A stretch of 14,695 bases of DNA from an uncultured Acholeplasma sp. (GCA_937934685.1 CALGYU010000084.1:1-14695), one strand, 5' to 3'; positions 1 to 5,987 are shown, counted from the stretch's first letter. Numbers and translations: made by a program. The notes: a model not told the origin generated them from the sequence alone.

Positions 1-42
1 GATCGGTGTGTTGACTGTAATATTAAAAGCTTCGTTTCTCAT
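1..42 (-). CDS. Possible gene start, truncated by the left window edge
   Basis: On the minus strand an ATG at 42-40 opens a frame that stays open for 14 codons to the window edge (MRNEAFNITVNTPI). The peptide looks like a soluble N-terminus, but it is too short to assign. No well spaced Shine-Dalgarno is visible: the nearest purine run, AGGAAA, is too far upstream. An inverted repeat (100-120) and a TATAAA-like box lie about 60-85 bases upstream and could belong to its promoter. It may be a chance open frame. Confidence 0.22.
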   Translation of the reverse strand, partial: MRNEAFNITVNTPI

Positions 43-99
43 ATTTTTAACAACGTTTCCTATGATCTAAATTTGAGTCGTTAGGGTGTAGCTACCTAA

Positions 100-120
100 A
101 TTGATTCACGAATAATCAAT
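100..120. promoter_or_regulatory. Inverted repeat, possible operator
   Basis: ATTGATT (100-106) and AATCAAT (114-120) form a perfect 7-bp inverted repeat with a 7-base spacer. On the minus strand it lies just downstream of a TATAAA-like box (about 120-126), upstream of the possible gene running off the left edge, so an operator is conceivable. The surrounding 43-400 stretch shows no credible gene. A second inverted repeat, GCATTAAA (259-266) with TTTAATGC (283-290), lies in it and lacks a T-run. Confidence 0.2.
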
Positions 121-400
121 TTATAACCTTTGATGAGGTTTTTTACTGTTTACTTAACTTTTTCACTTGACTTACTATAGTTTATCTCCTTCGATTATAG
201 ATTTAAGTATCTTTTTATCTTTACATATTTAATTAAAGACGATCTAATTCTATTATACGCATTAAAGAGCAAAAATTAAAGTTTTAATGCACTTTGATTT
301 ATGACATAGTATTTGCACTACCTAACGATAAAAAAAGATGCTAAAACCGAAATTTCATACCCTAGGGAATAAACTATGGTTTTATGCACCTGGCTCGTGT

Positions 401-406
401 TATAAT
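401..406 (+). promoter_or_regulatory. Extended -10 promoter for the small peptide transcript
   Basis: TGT-TATAAT (TG at 398-399, hexamer 401-406) is a consensus extended -10. No good -35 is present at 16-18 bp. The expected start, near 412-413, coincides with a 5' stem-loop, GTTGA (413-417) paired with TCAAC (424-428). Toxin mRNAs of Fst-type loci also carry 5' stem-loops. Confidence 0.5.
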
Positions 407-452
407 ATTTCCGTTGATTAAATTCAACAAAATTTATGAAGGAGATGAACTA

Positions 453-491
453 ATGTTCAAAAATCAAAAAAACGAGGTTTTCGATGAATAA
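453..491 (+). CDS. 12-codon leader peptide upstream of the small membrane peptide
   Basis: ATG at 453 follows AAGGAG (439-444) at an ideal 8-nt spacing and encodes MFKNQKNEVFDE before TAA at 489-491. The next ORF has its own Shine-Dalgarno (AGAGGAGG) directly after this stop and starts 12 bases later, so translation of the two is probably coupled. The peptide is hydrophilic and has no recognisable family. It could control access to the second ribosome site, or be an incidental ORF in a structured leader. Confidence 0.4.
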   Translation: MFKNQKNEVFDE

Positions 492-503
492 GAGGAGGTA
501 GCT

Positions 504-578
504 ATGGTTGAGTTGGTTTTCCTGGTATTAATCATTTGGTTAATATCAAGAGACAACAATAACAAAGATGATAAGTAA
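504..578 (+). CDS. 24-residue single-helix hydrophobic peptide, candidate type I toxin (Fst-like)
   Basis: ATG at 504 follows a very strong Shine-Dalgarno (AGAGGAGG, 491-498). The peptide starts MVELVFLVLIIWLISR, a single membrane-spanning helix, and ends in the charged tail DNNNKDDK. This layout (short N-terminus, one helix, then SR and a polar tail) resembles Fst/SprA-type toxins, which insert into the cytoplasmic membrane. It lacks the proline usual in the Fst helix and is shorter than Fst (33 residues). Context supports a type I toxin-antitoxin locus: a strong promoter and 5' stem-loop upstream, a two-way terminator at 638-672, a convergent promoter at 708-736, and an 11-bp direct repeat on either side of the terminator. 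Assignment is by architecture only. Confidence 0.5.
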   Translation: MVELVFLVLIIWLISRDNNNKDDK

Positions 579-637
579 CATTATCATTTACCAATAGCAT
601 TGTCCCCTTAAGGACTAACCTCAAGTTCATCAAACTC

Positions 638-676
638 ATAAAAAAAAGAGCTGGGATTGCCGTCCTAGCTCTTTTG
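638..676. terminator. Bidirectional intrinsic terminator
   Basis: A 13-bp stem pairs AAAAGAGCTGGGA with TCCTAGCTCTTTT (one G-T pair) around the loop TTGCCG. It is flanked by an A-run on the left and T-rich sequence on the right, so it should work in both directions. It would end the small peptide mRNA from the left and a short RNA of about 60 nt from the convergent promoter on the right. Confidence 0.8.
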
Positions 677-702
677 CTTTTTGTAAAGCTTCCTCAAGTT
701 CA
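640..702 (-). ncRNA. Candidate antisense antitoxin RNA, about 60 nt
   Basis: On the minus strand, TTGCAT (736-731), a 17-bp spacer and TATAAT (713-708) form a good promoter. Transcription would start near 702-701 and stop at the shared terminator, giving an RNA of about 60 nt whose 5' end is complementary to the CCTCAAGTTCA repeat in the toxin mRNA and whose terminator hairpin is complementary to that of the mRNA. The Fst-family antitoxin RNA II has the same size and layout. No direct evidence of expression. Confidence 0.42.
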
Positions 703-746
703 ATTAAATTATACAATATCTTTTATGATAATGCAACATTTCTTAT

Positions 747-848
747 TTAATGCTTTTTCATATATTCTACTCTTCTATCAAACTCTTTAAGAGCATCTTC
801 TAATTCGTGATAAAATTCTCCAGAATAAATTAATCCATTTCCATAATA
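747..848 (-). pseudogene. Short coding remnant after the broken Fic gene
   Basis: In a third frame downstream of and overlapping the Fic fragment, the minus strand encodes about 33 codons (YYGNGLIYSGEFYHELEDAL, then KEFDRRVEYMKKH) ending in TAA at 749-747. No start codon with a Shine-Dalgarno is seen. It looks like a helical, charged protein tail. It may be the original C-terminus of the Fic protein after a second frameshift, or the tail of a lost gene. It is too short to identify. Confidence 0.3.
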
Positions 849-1557
849 TCTTCTGAAGCATTTTTCTCTAACAATTGCTTCTTCTCAACTGCTATGCTTA
901 ATAGATGTTGAAGATAATCATCATTATAATCTCCATCCCTAGCATTATCGAAAGCTGCAGCATCTGCAGTGTGCCATTGATCTGAACTAACTTTACTAAA
1001 GTTTATTTGATATCCAGCTTCACTTGCAAGCTGTGTAACAAAAGCTCGTTTGGATCTACCGTTACCATCTCTAAATGGATGAAGTATATTAAGCTCTGTC
1101 ATGAATTTGGCTAATTTAGGAATGAATTCTTCTTTAGATAGATTTTTAAAATAATTATCTTCGGCTAGATTGTAAAATAACTGATTGGCTTTTGAATCTA
1201 TTTCTCTAGCTGCAGTAAATCTTGTTACTGAATCGATTGCATGTTCATTTCTCTTGTTTGGCCAGCAAAATAATAAATATCATCAAACAAAAATCGATGG
1301 ACCTTTTTTAAGTGTTCAAAATCAAAATTACCTTTAATAGGATTTTTTTGTAAACTTAAGTCTTTTAGAAAAGTAACATCTCTTTCTAAAACATTCAACT
1401 CATCGAGATCTCTAATATCAAACTTATTGGTAAGTTTTAATTCATAGAAGTACTCTTCCACAAAAAAATCGCCTAATTCCTTAAGCCTTTTTAGATTTTC
1501 TCTATCTTCAGCTTGTAAGGCTAAGCTCTTTTGAGTATATTTTGACAAAAGAATCAC
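830..1557 (-). pseudogene. fic: Fic-domain protein (AMP transferase type), frameshifted
   Basis: Two minus-strand frames together make one Fic protein. The first (1557-1225) starts at GTG, overlapping the antitoxin stop as GTGA, and carries the N-terminal helices and the conserved VHRFLFDDIYYFAGQTREMN segment. It then runs into TAA after MQSIQ. The second frame picks up at about 1240 (SVTRFTAAREIDSKANQLF), contains the catalytic HPFRDGNGR motif near 1084-1054, and ends at 830. Fic enzymes usually transfer AMP from ATP to target hydroxyl groups; the His of HPFx(D/E)GNGR is the catalytic base. A one- or two-base indel near 1225-1240 separates the substrate-binding flap from the catalytic motif, so the protein is probably inactive. 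A 90-residue product from the internal ATG at 1102 would keep only the core motif. Confidence 0.85.
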
Positions 1558-1754
1558 ACACCTTTTACAAATATTTCAGCTAAAGCTTCGTCTAAAGAAA
1601 TTTCATCTGATAAAAATTTGCGACCTAACTTAATGTTTTCTTCTGTTAGGTCCATACCTTCCATTTTATAGGAAGTAACAGTGTTTCCAATAATTATTTC
1701 TTTTTCTTTTTCAGTTAGTTTTTTATCTTTTAACACACTATCACCGCTTTCCAT
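1554..1754 (-). CDS. VbhA-type antitoxin of a Fic toxin
   Basis: This is a 66-residue small helical protein. Residues 28-33 read SYKMEG, matching the (S/T)xxxE(G/N) inhibitory motif of class I Fic antitoxins: its Glu32 would reach into the Fic active site and block ATP binding. The flanking helix (LTEENIKLGRKFLSDEISLDEALAEI) also fits the VbhA family; the preceding GNTVTSYKMEG region is its signature. It is intact, and its stop overlaps the Fic start by four bases (GTGA), indicating coupled translation. A promoter, TTGTTT (1795-1790), 17 bp, TATAAT (1772-1767), puts the mRNA start only about 6 nt before the ATG, with no Shine-Dalgarno, so the mRNA is nearly leaderless. An alternative GTG a few codons in has GGTGAT close before it. 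The antitoxin survives although its toxin is broken. Confidence 0.82.
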   Translation of the reverse strand: MESGDSVLKDKKLTEKEKEIIIGNTVTSYKMEGMDLTEENIKLGRKFLSDEISLDEALAEIFVKGV

Positions 1755-1766
1755 TTCTATATATAT

Positions 1767-1795
1767 ATTATACCCTAAAACACCATCAGAAACAA
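1767..1795 (-). promoter_or_regulatory. Promoter of the Fic antitoxin operon
   Basis: TTGTTT (1795-1790) and TATAAT (1772-1767) on the minus strand are 17 bp apart. The expected start near 1760 lies about 6 nt before the antitoxin ATG (1754). Confidence 0.6.
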
Positions 1796-1800
1796 TCTAA

Positions 1801-1842
1801 ACACGGCCACTAGGCCGCTTGGTAGCGACCTTATATCCGTGT
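1801..1842. other. GC-rich branched hairpin element
   Basis: ACACGG (1801-1806) pairs with CCGTGT (1837-1842), enclosing CGCT-TGGT-AGCG (1816-1827) and a GGCC-rich arm. This is the most GC-rich stretch in the left part of the window. Read on the minus strand it follows the 1853-2188 fragment and is followed by TTTAGATTGTTT, so it may be a weak terminator for that fragment. An origin-of-transfer or transposon-end hairpin is also possible. Confidence 0.35.
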
Positions 1843-1852
1843 AATGCTTCAA

Positions 1853-2188
1853 TTAATTAAATGCTTCTAAATCATTTAAAATTTGCCTTTCTTCATTAAG
1901 TAACCCCTTTTGTTCCTTGATTAATATATCTAATTCGGGAATTTTAATTCCAAATTGCGCTAGCATGGCGCATCTAAGTTCATAGTTATAGTGGTTATCA
2001 GCCATTTCATTTCTAACTTTACGTCATTGATTCTCTAGTTCTTTACGAGTATCAATGACAACACTAATCAAGCAATTACCATGATAAACCGTATCAGCTT
2101 TGTTATATTTTTCTAATGCTTCTAACACAACAGCTCTTGCTTTAGTAATCCTTGAGCCCCTAGAACTGATAAAACTATTTTTTAGCAT
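1853..2188 (-). pseudogene. Unrecognised 111-codon frame interrupted by one in-frame UGA
   Basis: From ATG at 2188 the minus strand is open in one frame to TAA at 1855-1853, except for a single TGA at 2026-2024 (codon 55, context ENQ-stop-RKVRNEM). The N-terminal half (MLKNSFISSRGSRITKARAV) is basic; the C-terminal half is helical and acidic. Tryptophan would fit well at codon 55, so this is either a TGG-to-TGA nonsense mutation or a gene acquired from an organism that reads UGA as Trp. The frame is also open for ten codons upstream of the ATG to a TAG, and no Shine-Dalgarno precedes the ATG (a CTCC-T-run lies there), so it may be the C-terminal remnant of a longer protein. I recognise no family. 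Confidence 0.4.
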
Positions 2189-2388
2189 AAAAAAAGGAGT
2201 TACTGCTTTCAGCAGATCCTAGTAGTTTTAGATACTTATGCAGAGAAACCTTACTTTACTTTTCTCTGGCGTTGTTATTTATTTGTTTTTAAAAAGATAG
2301 GGGCACTGTTTTTTATTGAAAGATGCAATCACGAGCATCAAGGGGGGATTTTAGACGCATTTGTCTGATTTTTGACACACTTGACGGT
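2189..2388. other. Intergenic stretch with small hairpins
   Basis: No credible gene. It holds CTGC-TTTCA-GCAG (about 2202-2214), CAGAGAAA pairing with TTTCTCTG (about 2240-2267), and GATGC pairing with GCATC (about 2323-2340). None has the T-run of a good terminator on the plus strand. Confidence 0.3.
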
Positions 2389-2416
2389 TTTAATTGAATG
2401 AAATTAAAGTTATAAT
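2389..2416 (+). promoter_or_regulatory. -10 box and palindromic operator candidate of the XRE-membrane gene
   Basis: TATAAT at 2411-2416 precedes the gene by a leader of about 25 nt; no -35 with normal spacing is seen (TTGACA at 2372 and TTGACG at 2381 are too far). The perfect inverted repeat TTTAATT-GAATGA-AATTAAA (2389-2408) covers the -35 region and is a plausible self-regulation site for the encoded HTH protein. Confidence 0.4.
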
Positions 2417-2448
2417 TAGTCTATAGAACATATTAAGGAGGAATATAA

Positions 2449-2991
2449 ATGGGCATTGATCAAATCATTTTAGAGAGACGAAAGAAACTGGGACTTACTC
2501 AACAGGAACTGGCGCATAAACTAGGTGTAACTGATAGGTCCGTATCAAGATGGGAAAAGGGTTCTTCTACTCCAGACATTCACTCATTGAAAAGATTATC
2601 TGAACTGTTGAATATACCAATGGATAAATTTTATAGTGAAATTACTGTTGAACCGATTGTAGAAGAACGTCTTGATACTTTAATTATAAATAGATTCATC
2701 ACTTTATCAATAATATCATCCGGATTATTATTTGTTAGTATTATATTAATATTGGTTTCGTTCTACATGACACACAGAAGTAATGAGTCATTCATATTTC
2801 AAGTTATAGGTATTATATCAGTTATAATTTCAATAACAATCTTTGTTATATCAAACATTACATTCACAGCGAGTTACAGGGCAAAAAAACTTCAAAGTGA
2901 TTATAAAAGACTAAAATTAAAACACTTGATAATTTTCTGTAGCATTCTTGTATTCTGCATAATTTTGCTTATAATTATAATAAATTTATAG
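2449..2991 (+). CDS. XRE-family regulator with three membrane helices
   Basis: This is a 180-residue protein. Residues 5-60 are a Cro/C1-type helix-turn-helix (LGLTQQELAHKLGVTDRSVS, then RWEKGSSTPD), with the conserved Q-E-L, SVSRWE and P-D positions. Three hydrophobic helices follow, at about 83-106, 115-138 and 159-179, with a basic loop (YRAKKLQSDYKRLKLK) between the last two. It is therefore a membrane-anchored DNA-binding protein, a layout common in Firmicutes near secreted or bacteriocin-like genes. The start is supported by AAGGAGG (2435-2441) 7 nt before the ATG. The next gene begins 12 bases after its stop, so the two form an operon, and the membrane part may sense the state of the envelope or the secreted partner. 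That functional link is inferred. Confidence 0.85.
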   Translation: MGIDQIILERRKKLGLTQQELAHKLGVTDRSVSRWEKGSSTPDIHSLKRLSELLNIPMDKFYSEITVEPIVEERLDTLIINRFITLSIISSGLLFVSIILILVSFYMTHRSNESFIFQVIGIISVIISITIFVISNITFTASYRAKKLQSDYKRLKLKHLIIFCSILVFCIILLIIIINL

Positions 2992-3003
2992 GGGGTATTT
3001 AAA

Positions 3004-4143
3004 ATGAAACGAGTTTTCAATCTTGTTTTAGTAGTAAGCATTGTATTTTCAAGTTTTTTCTTATTGGGGTTTAAAATAGTTGAACAGAATTTTGAGATTG
3101 TAGAAGCCCATGATTATTACTTTGAGAATAATCAGCTAATTGTTCTAGGTAACAGAAATGATATTTCTTCTCTAGAAGTGAAATATTATTTGGATACTGG
3201 AAAAACATTGTTTATATACGATTATTATCTTGATGATAATATTTTTGATAACAACGCCTCTACCGCTTCTGCAGTGCTTTATGTTTTAAAAAACGTTGAT
3301 ATACTTGATGAATATTTCGATGATTTTGATAATTTCAAGTCACAAGTATTAAGTTTTTTTGAGGAAAAATCCGATTTACAAAATGATCATTTCACCCTTT
3401 TCAATACACCAGTATTTTCCACTTTATACACAGGAACATTCCGATATGTAGAAAAACCATATGGATACATTGATGTTGATTTCACTGTTGAAAAGTATAG
3501 AAGCAATAATGTTAGCAGTCTTTATTTAGTGACCACTCATGCTTCATTTAGTCCTGGCTCGATTGCAAATAAAAACAGTGATACTACTTATGATGCAAAA
3601 TGGGAAAACTATGCTGGTTATCTTCACGTTGGCTCTTATCGTGCATTTCTTGAGTTTTATCCTGGAGAAGGAAGAAAAGGAGGAACACCTATATATAAAG
3701 ATGCTTTTCCCATAAATCAACCTGGAGTAGTTACAATAGGTTCAACTTATACCGCAGGAATTAATCTAGGTTATTCTTTTACAAATGGATTTAGTTTGAC
3801 AGATGTTTCAACTGAATATGGTGGTAACATTGGAGTTAATATTGAGCGTTCATATTCAAAATCATTTACATATCCTGAACCTTCACTCTCTGCTCAACAA
3901 AGCTCTGTAGACACAAATGTCTTTCAATGGAACTATCAATATGTAGATAGACGCAATGAGACCAATCACTTAACTACTGGTTATATATTTGAAATGAATA
4001 ACTACAACCATAATTTACTTGAAGGTGATGTTGGTATTAGTTTTGCTACTCAAATGACCGTAAGGGATCCAGGTGGGTGGTGGTTCTGGCAAAAACCTGT
4101 AAACCATACAATATATACTCAAAGATGGTTTAGCTATTATTAA
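3004..4143 (+). CDS. Secreted beta-rich protein of unknown function
   Basis: This is a 379-residue protein with an N-terminal signal or anchor helix (residues 5-23), followed by an acidic, Tyr/Phe-rich region. No cysteine is present. Residues 145-379 look like beta strands rich in Gly, Ser, Thr and aromatics. Around 244-295 two stretches of alternating polar and apolar residues (TIGSTYTAGINLGYSFTNGF and GGNIGVNIERSYSKSFTYPEP) look like a beta hairpin. The C-terminus is strongly aromatic (GGWWFWQKP, RWFSYY). I recognise no family. The hairpin and aromatic-rich end loosely recall beta-pore-forming toxins, but this is only an impression. It is cotranscribed with the upstream XRE-membrane regulator (12-nt gap, weak AGGGGG ribosome site) and ends at the terminator at 4169-4220. 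Confidence 0.8.
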   Translation: MKRVFNLVLVVSIVFSSFFLLGFKIVEQNFEIVEAHDYYFENNQLIVLGNRNDISSLEVKYYLDTGKTLFIYDYYLDDNIFDNNASTASAVLYVLKNVDILDEYFDDFDNFKSQVLSFFEEKSDLQNDHFTLFNTPVFSTLYTGTFRYVEKPYGYIDVDFTVEKYRSNNVSSLYLVTTHASFSPGSIANKNSDTTYDAKWENYAGYLHVGSYRAFLEFYPGEGRKGGTPIYKDAFPINQPGVVTIGSTYTAGINLGYSFTNGFSLTDVSTEYGGNIGVNIERSYSKSFTYPEPSLSAQQSSVDTNVFQWNYQYVDRRNETNHLTTGYIFEMNNYNHNLLEGDVGISFATQMTVRDPGGWWFWQKPVNHTIYTQRWFSYY

Positions 4144-4168
4144 GACAGATAGTTGCATTCCTAAATAG

Positions 4169-4220
4169 GCTGTAAAGAAATGAAGTTTTAATACTTCAGG
4201 AAATTACAGCTTTTCTTTTT
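4169..4220 (+). terminator. Terminator of the XRE-membrane / secreted protein operon
   Basis: GCTGTAA (4169-4175) pairs with TTACAGC (4204-4210), with an inner GAAGT-TTTAAT-ACTTC hairpin, followed by TTTTCTTTTT. Confidence 0.75.
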
Positions 4221-4403
4221 ATATTGAAGGGGATAATAAGTGAACGTCGATTAAATTTTAAAATATTGAAAGCCTTCAATCTGCTCTTGAATGCAGGACA
4301 AGGAAAGTTGAAGATTAAGCTTGAATACATAAAAATTTACTCAAGATACAAAATATTTAGTTTAAAGAACAAAACTGCAACTATAAAAAAAACATTGAGT
4401 TCT

Positions 4404-4798
4404 TTATAAAGTGAGTAGGTTATAAACTCTACCGTATATTTCATCAATTTCATAAAATTCATTGAAACATAAGCCTTTTTCTTCTGACGCAACCTGAAGA
4501 TGTAATTTTAATTCCTTGCAGATTCTTTTTTAAATATACTGCTTGATAATTTTCAGGTTCATTTATGCAAAATCAGCTGTCAGATATCTCTTTATCATAC
4601 AAGTATAAACACTCCATGCATATTTGCAAGAATAAGTAATGTAGAATCATTAGTTTGTTCATCCATATCATGATAACTAATCCCTGTTCTTGCAATATAC
4701 TGTTTTGCATCACGGTTATCCTCCATTAACTCCACTAATCTTTGCTTTGATTCAACACTGCCTTTAACTCTCATTTCAAATAAGCATGTATTAGCCAT
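4404..4798 (-). pseudogene. Decayed Api92-like / conjugative-element protein
   Basis: An ATG at 4798 with AAAGGGA upstream opens a 67-codon frame starting MANTCLFEMRVKG, a start typical of Api92-like ferredoxin-fold proteins of conjugative elements and phages. The frame runs off its family pattern at NMHGVFILV. One frame over, the same bases encode AWSVYTCM, which resembles the (C)AWSVYSCM motif of these proteins, and then stop. In a further frame (ending at 4406-4404) the sequence reads KRICKELKLHLQVASEEKG, LCFNEFYEID, resembling the family's C-terminal region. At least two frameshifts have therefore destroyed the gene. The family assignment rests on remembered motifs. The role of these proteins in mobile elements is unknown to me. 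Confidence 0.6.
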
Positions 4799-4817
4799 AT
4801 TTTATTCCCTTTCTGGT

Positions 4818-4970
4818 TTGTAGGGTTTGCCATCCCTTTGCACCTTCAGAAGAGCCGGTGTTTTTAGATGCAATAAGGAATTGGAATAACGAAAGCCTGA
4901 TAAATCTAGTCTTGGGTGCGGCCAAGGATAGTTTAGAATATTAGCCTTGAGATTATGCCGAGAAAATTAT
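4818..4970 (-). other. Open frame of about 50 codons without a start, upstream of the Api92-like remnant
   Basis: On the minus strand a frame is open after a TAA at about 4973 and ends with LLKVQRDGKPYKPERE and TAA just before the 4798 start. It has no start codon and no Shine-Dalgarno. The tail may be the end of a neighbouring mobile-element gene, since the Api92-like gene begins right after it. It could equally be noncoding. Confidence 0.25.
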
Positions 4971-5070
4971 TGCATACTTTTAGGCTATAATGAACGGTGC
5001 AAAGGGGATCATATTTTTAGTTGTTAAATAGATCCTAACTACTCTTTATATACAGAAGGGTGGTCTTAAT

Positions 5071-5425
5071 ATGGAATTTGAAAAATTTAATAAAGATAAA
5101 ATCAATAAACTAAATAATTTTTTTATGCATTCTGTCATGATTAATGTTGTAATATCTCTGGTTGTTTTTGTTTTGTCTGTTCTTACATTACTATTTGTTG
5201 GATTATACTCTGACTTAGATCAAGGCATAAAAATATCAATCATATCGATTGTTGCGACTTTTCATTATTACAACAGCAAAATCAATCATTGATCGATTAA
5301 TCGATGTCTCAAAATATTACTCGATTCTTCTTTCTGAAGAACAAAGAGCCTTTAATAAAACGATTGGTGTGGAGATTGAAAAAATTGATTTTGAAGACAC
5401 TGTTGAAAAGGAAGAAAATGACTAA
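5071..5425 (+). pseudogene. Two-helix membrane protein split by a one-base frameshift
   Basis: ATG at 5071 follows AAGGGTGG at good spacing. The first frame (5071-5292) encodes a charged N-terminus, a hydrophobic helix (about residues 20-47, MHSVMINVVISLVVFVLSVL onward) and the start of a second helix. In the second frame the protein continues naturally as IITTAKSIIDRLIDVSKYYS, then an acidic tail (FEDTVEKEEND), to TAA at 5423-5425. Removing one T from the run at about 5258-5262 restores a single product of about 117 residues. The lesion is thus a one-base insertion in a T-run. A +1 translational frameshift or a sequencing error are alternatives. Upstream, TATAAT at 4984-4989 and a GGATC/GATCC hairpin in the leader suggest its own promoter. 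The family is not recognised. Confidence 0.6.
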
Positions 5426-5468
5426 ATCGTTTTCTTTTTTTTTATGTTTTACATCTACTTTTATGAAG

Positions 5469-5505
5469 TATAATACCCCATGTGAATTAAGAAGGAGGAA
5501 TAAAT
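5469..5505 (+). promoter_or_regulatory. Promoter -10 and ribosome site of the sigma-like gene, with a lost ATG
   Basis: TATAAT (5469-5474) is followed by AAGGAGG (5492-5498). Eight nt after it, where a start is expected, stands ACG (5506-5508), not ATG. The following codons ACC GAT AAA would enter the downstream gene's frame if one A were restored to the A-run at 5515-5518. Confidence 0.5.
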
Positions 5506-5561
5506 ACGACCGATAAAATTATGAACAAGAGTTAGAAAAATATGCCGGTATAATTAATTAT

Positions 5562-5984
5562 TTGGTGAATGATGTCTATAATTGGAATATTAAATCAGAT
5601 ATCAAACAGGAGTTATTAATGTTTTTATTTAATCTTCTAAATGATAAAGAGCTAGAGGTTCAAAACAAGAAAAACTATATTTTTATTTGTTTAAAAAATA
5701 AAAGAAATCAATTACTTCAAAGTTCCAAATATAAATCCTTAAATTTAATAGATGACTATAGCCATTTAAGCTCACCTGTTGAATCTGAAGATGAAAAGTT
5801 CTTAAGAGATAACCTGGATGAGTTTTTGCAAGAAAACTTAACAGATGATGAACTTATATTAATTAAAAATTATTTCTTTGAAAAAAAGACAATGACAAAA
5901 ATAGCTAAAGAGCATGGTGTCTCACAGCAAGCAATTTCAAAAAAAATATCTAGAATACTAGCTCATTTGAATCAAAAACTATAA
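5562..5984 (+). CDS. Small sigma-70-like factor, 5' end damaged
   Basis: From TTG at 5562 the frame gives 140 residues. The C-terminal part has a region 4-like helix-turn-helix (TDDELILIKNYFFEKKTMTK then IAKEHGVSQQAISKKISRI), which in sigma factors binds the -35 element. The N-terminal part has helices consistent with region 2 of small sigma-like factors of mobile elements. The frame is open further upstream, and the codons NYEQELEKYAGIINYL look like the natural N-terminus. The proper start is apparently at 5506, after a strong AAGGAGG, but there ATG reads ACG and one A is missing from an A-run. The annotated TTG start has no Shine-Dalgarno. The gene is therefore either expressed poorly from TTG or is a recent pseudogene. 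It ends at the terminator at 5988-6013. Confidence 0.6.
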   Translation: MVNDVYNWNIKSDIKQELLMFLFNLLNDKELEVQNKKNYIFICLKNKRNQLLQSSKYKSLNLIDDYSHLSSPVESEDEKFLRDNLDEFLQENLTDDELILIKNYFFEKKTMTKIAKEHGVSQQAISKKISRILAHLNQKL

Positions 5985-5987
5985 AGA

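Larger units (their letters stand above)
619..702. repeat. 11-bp direct repeat flanking the terminator
   Basis: CCTCAAGTTCA occurs at 619-629 and again at 692-702. One copy lies in the 3' part of the toxin mRNA. The other lies at the start of the convergent transcript, so its minus-strand RNA would be complementary to the first copy. In Fst-type systems, direct repeats at these places mediate toxin mRNA-antitoxin RNA pairing, although there the mRNA copy lies upstream of or over the toxin start, not downstream of the ORF as here. Confidence 0.55.

Noticed and set aside
4224..4409. 61-codon plus-strand frame from TTG after the terminator
   Set aside because: Basic, low-complexity product, overlaps the end of the decayed Api92-like gene and has no family pattern; probably chance.
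5304..5516. 70-codon plus-strand frame
   Set aside because: The second frame of the split membrane protein covers the same bases with a more natural sequence; this one is a shadow.
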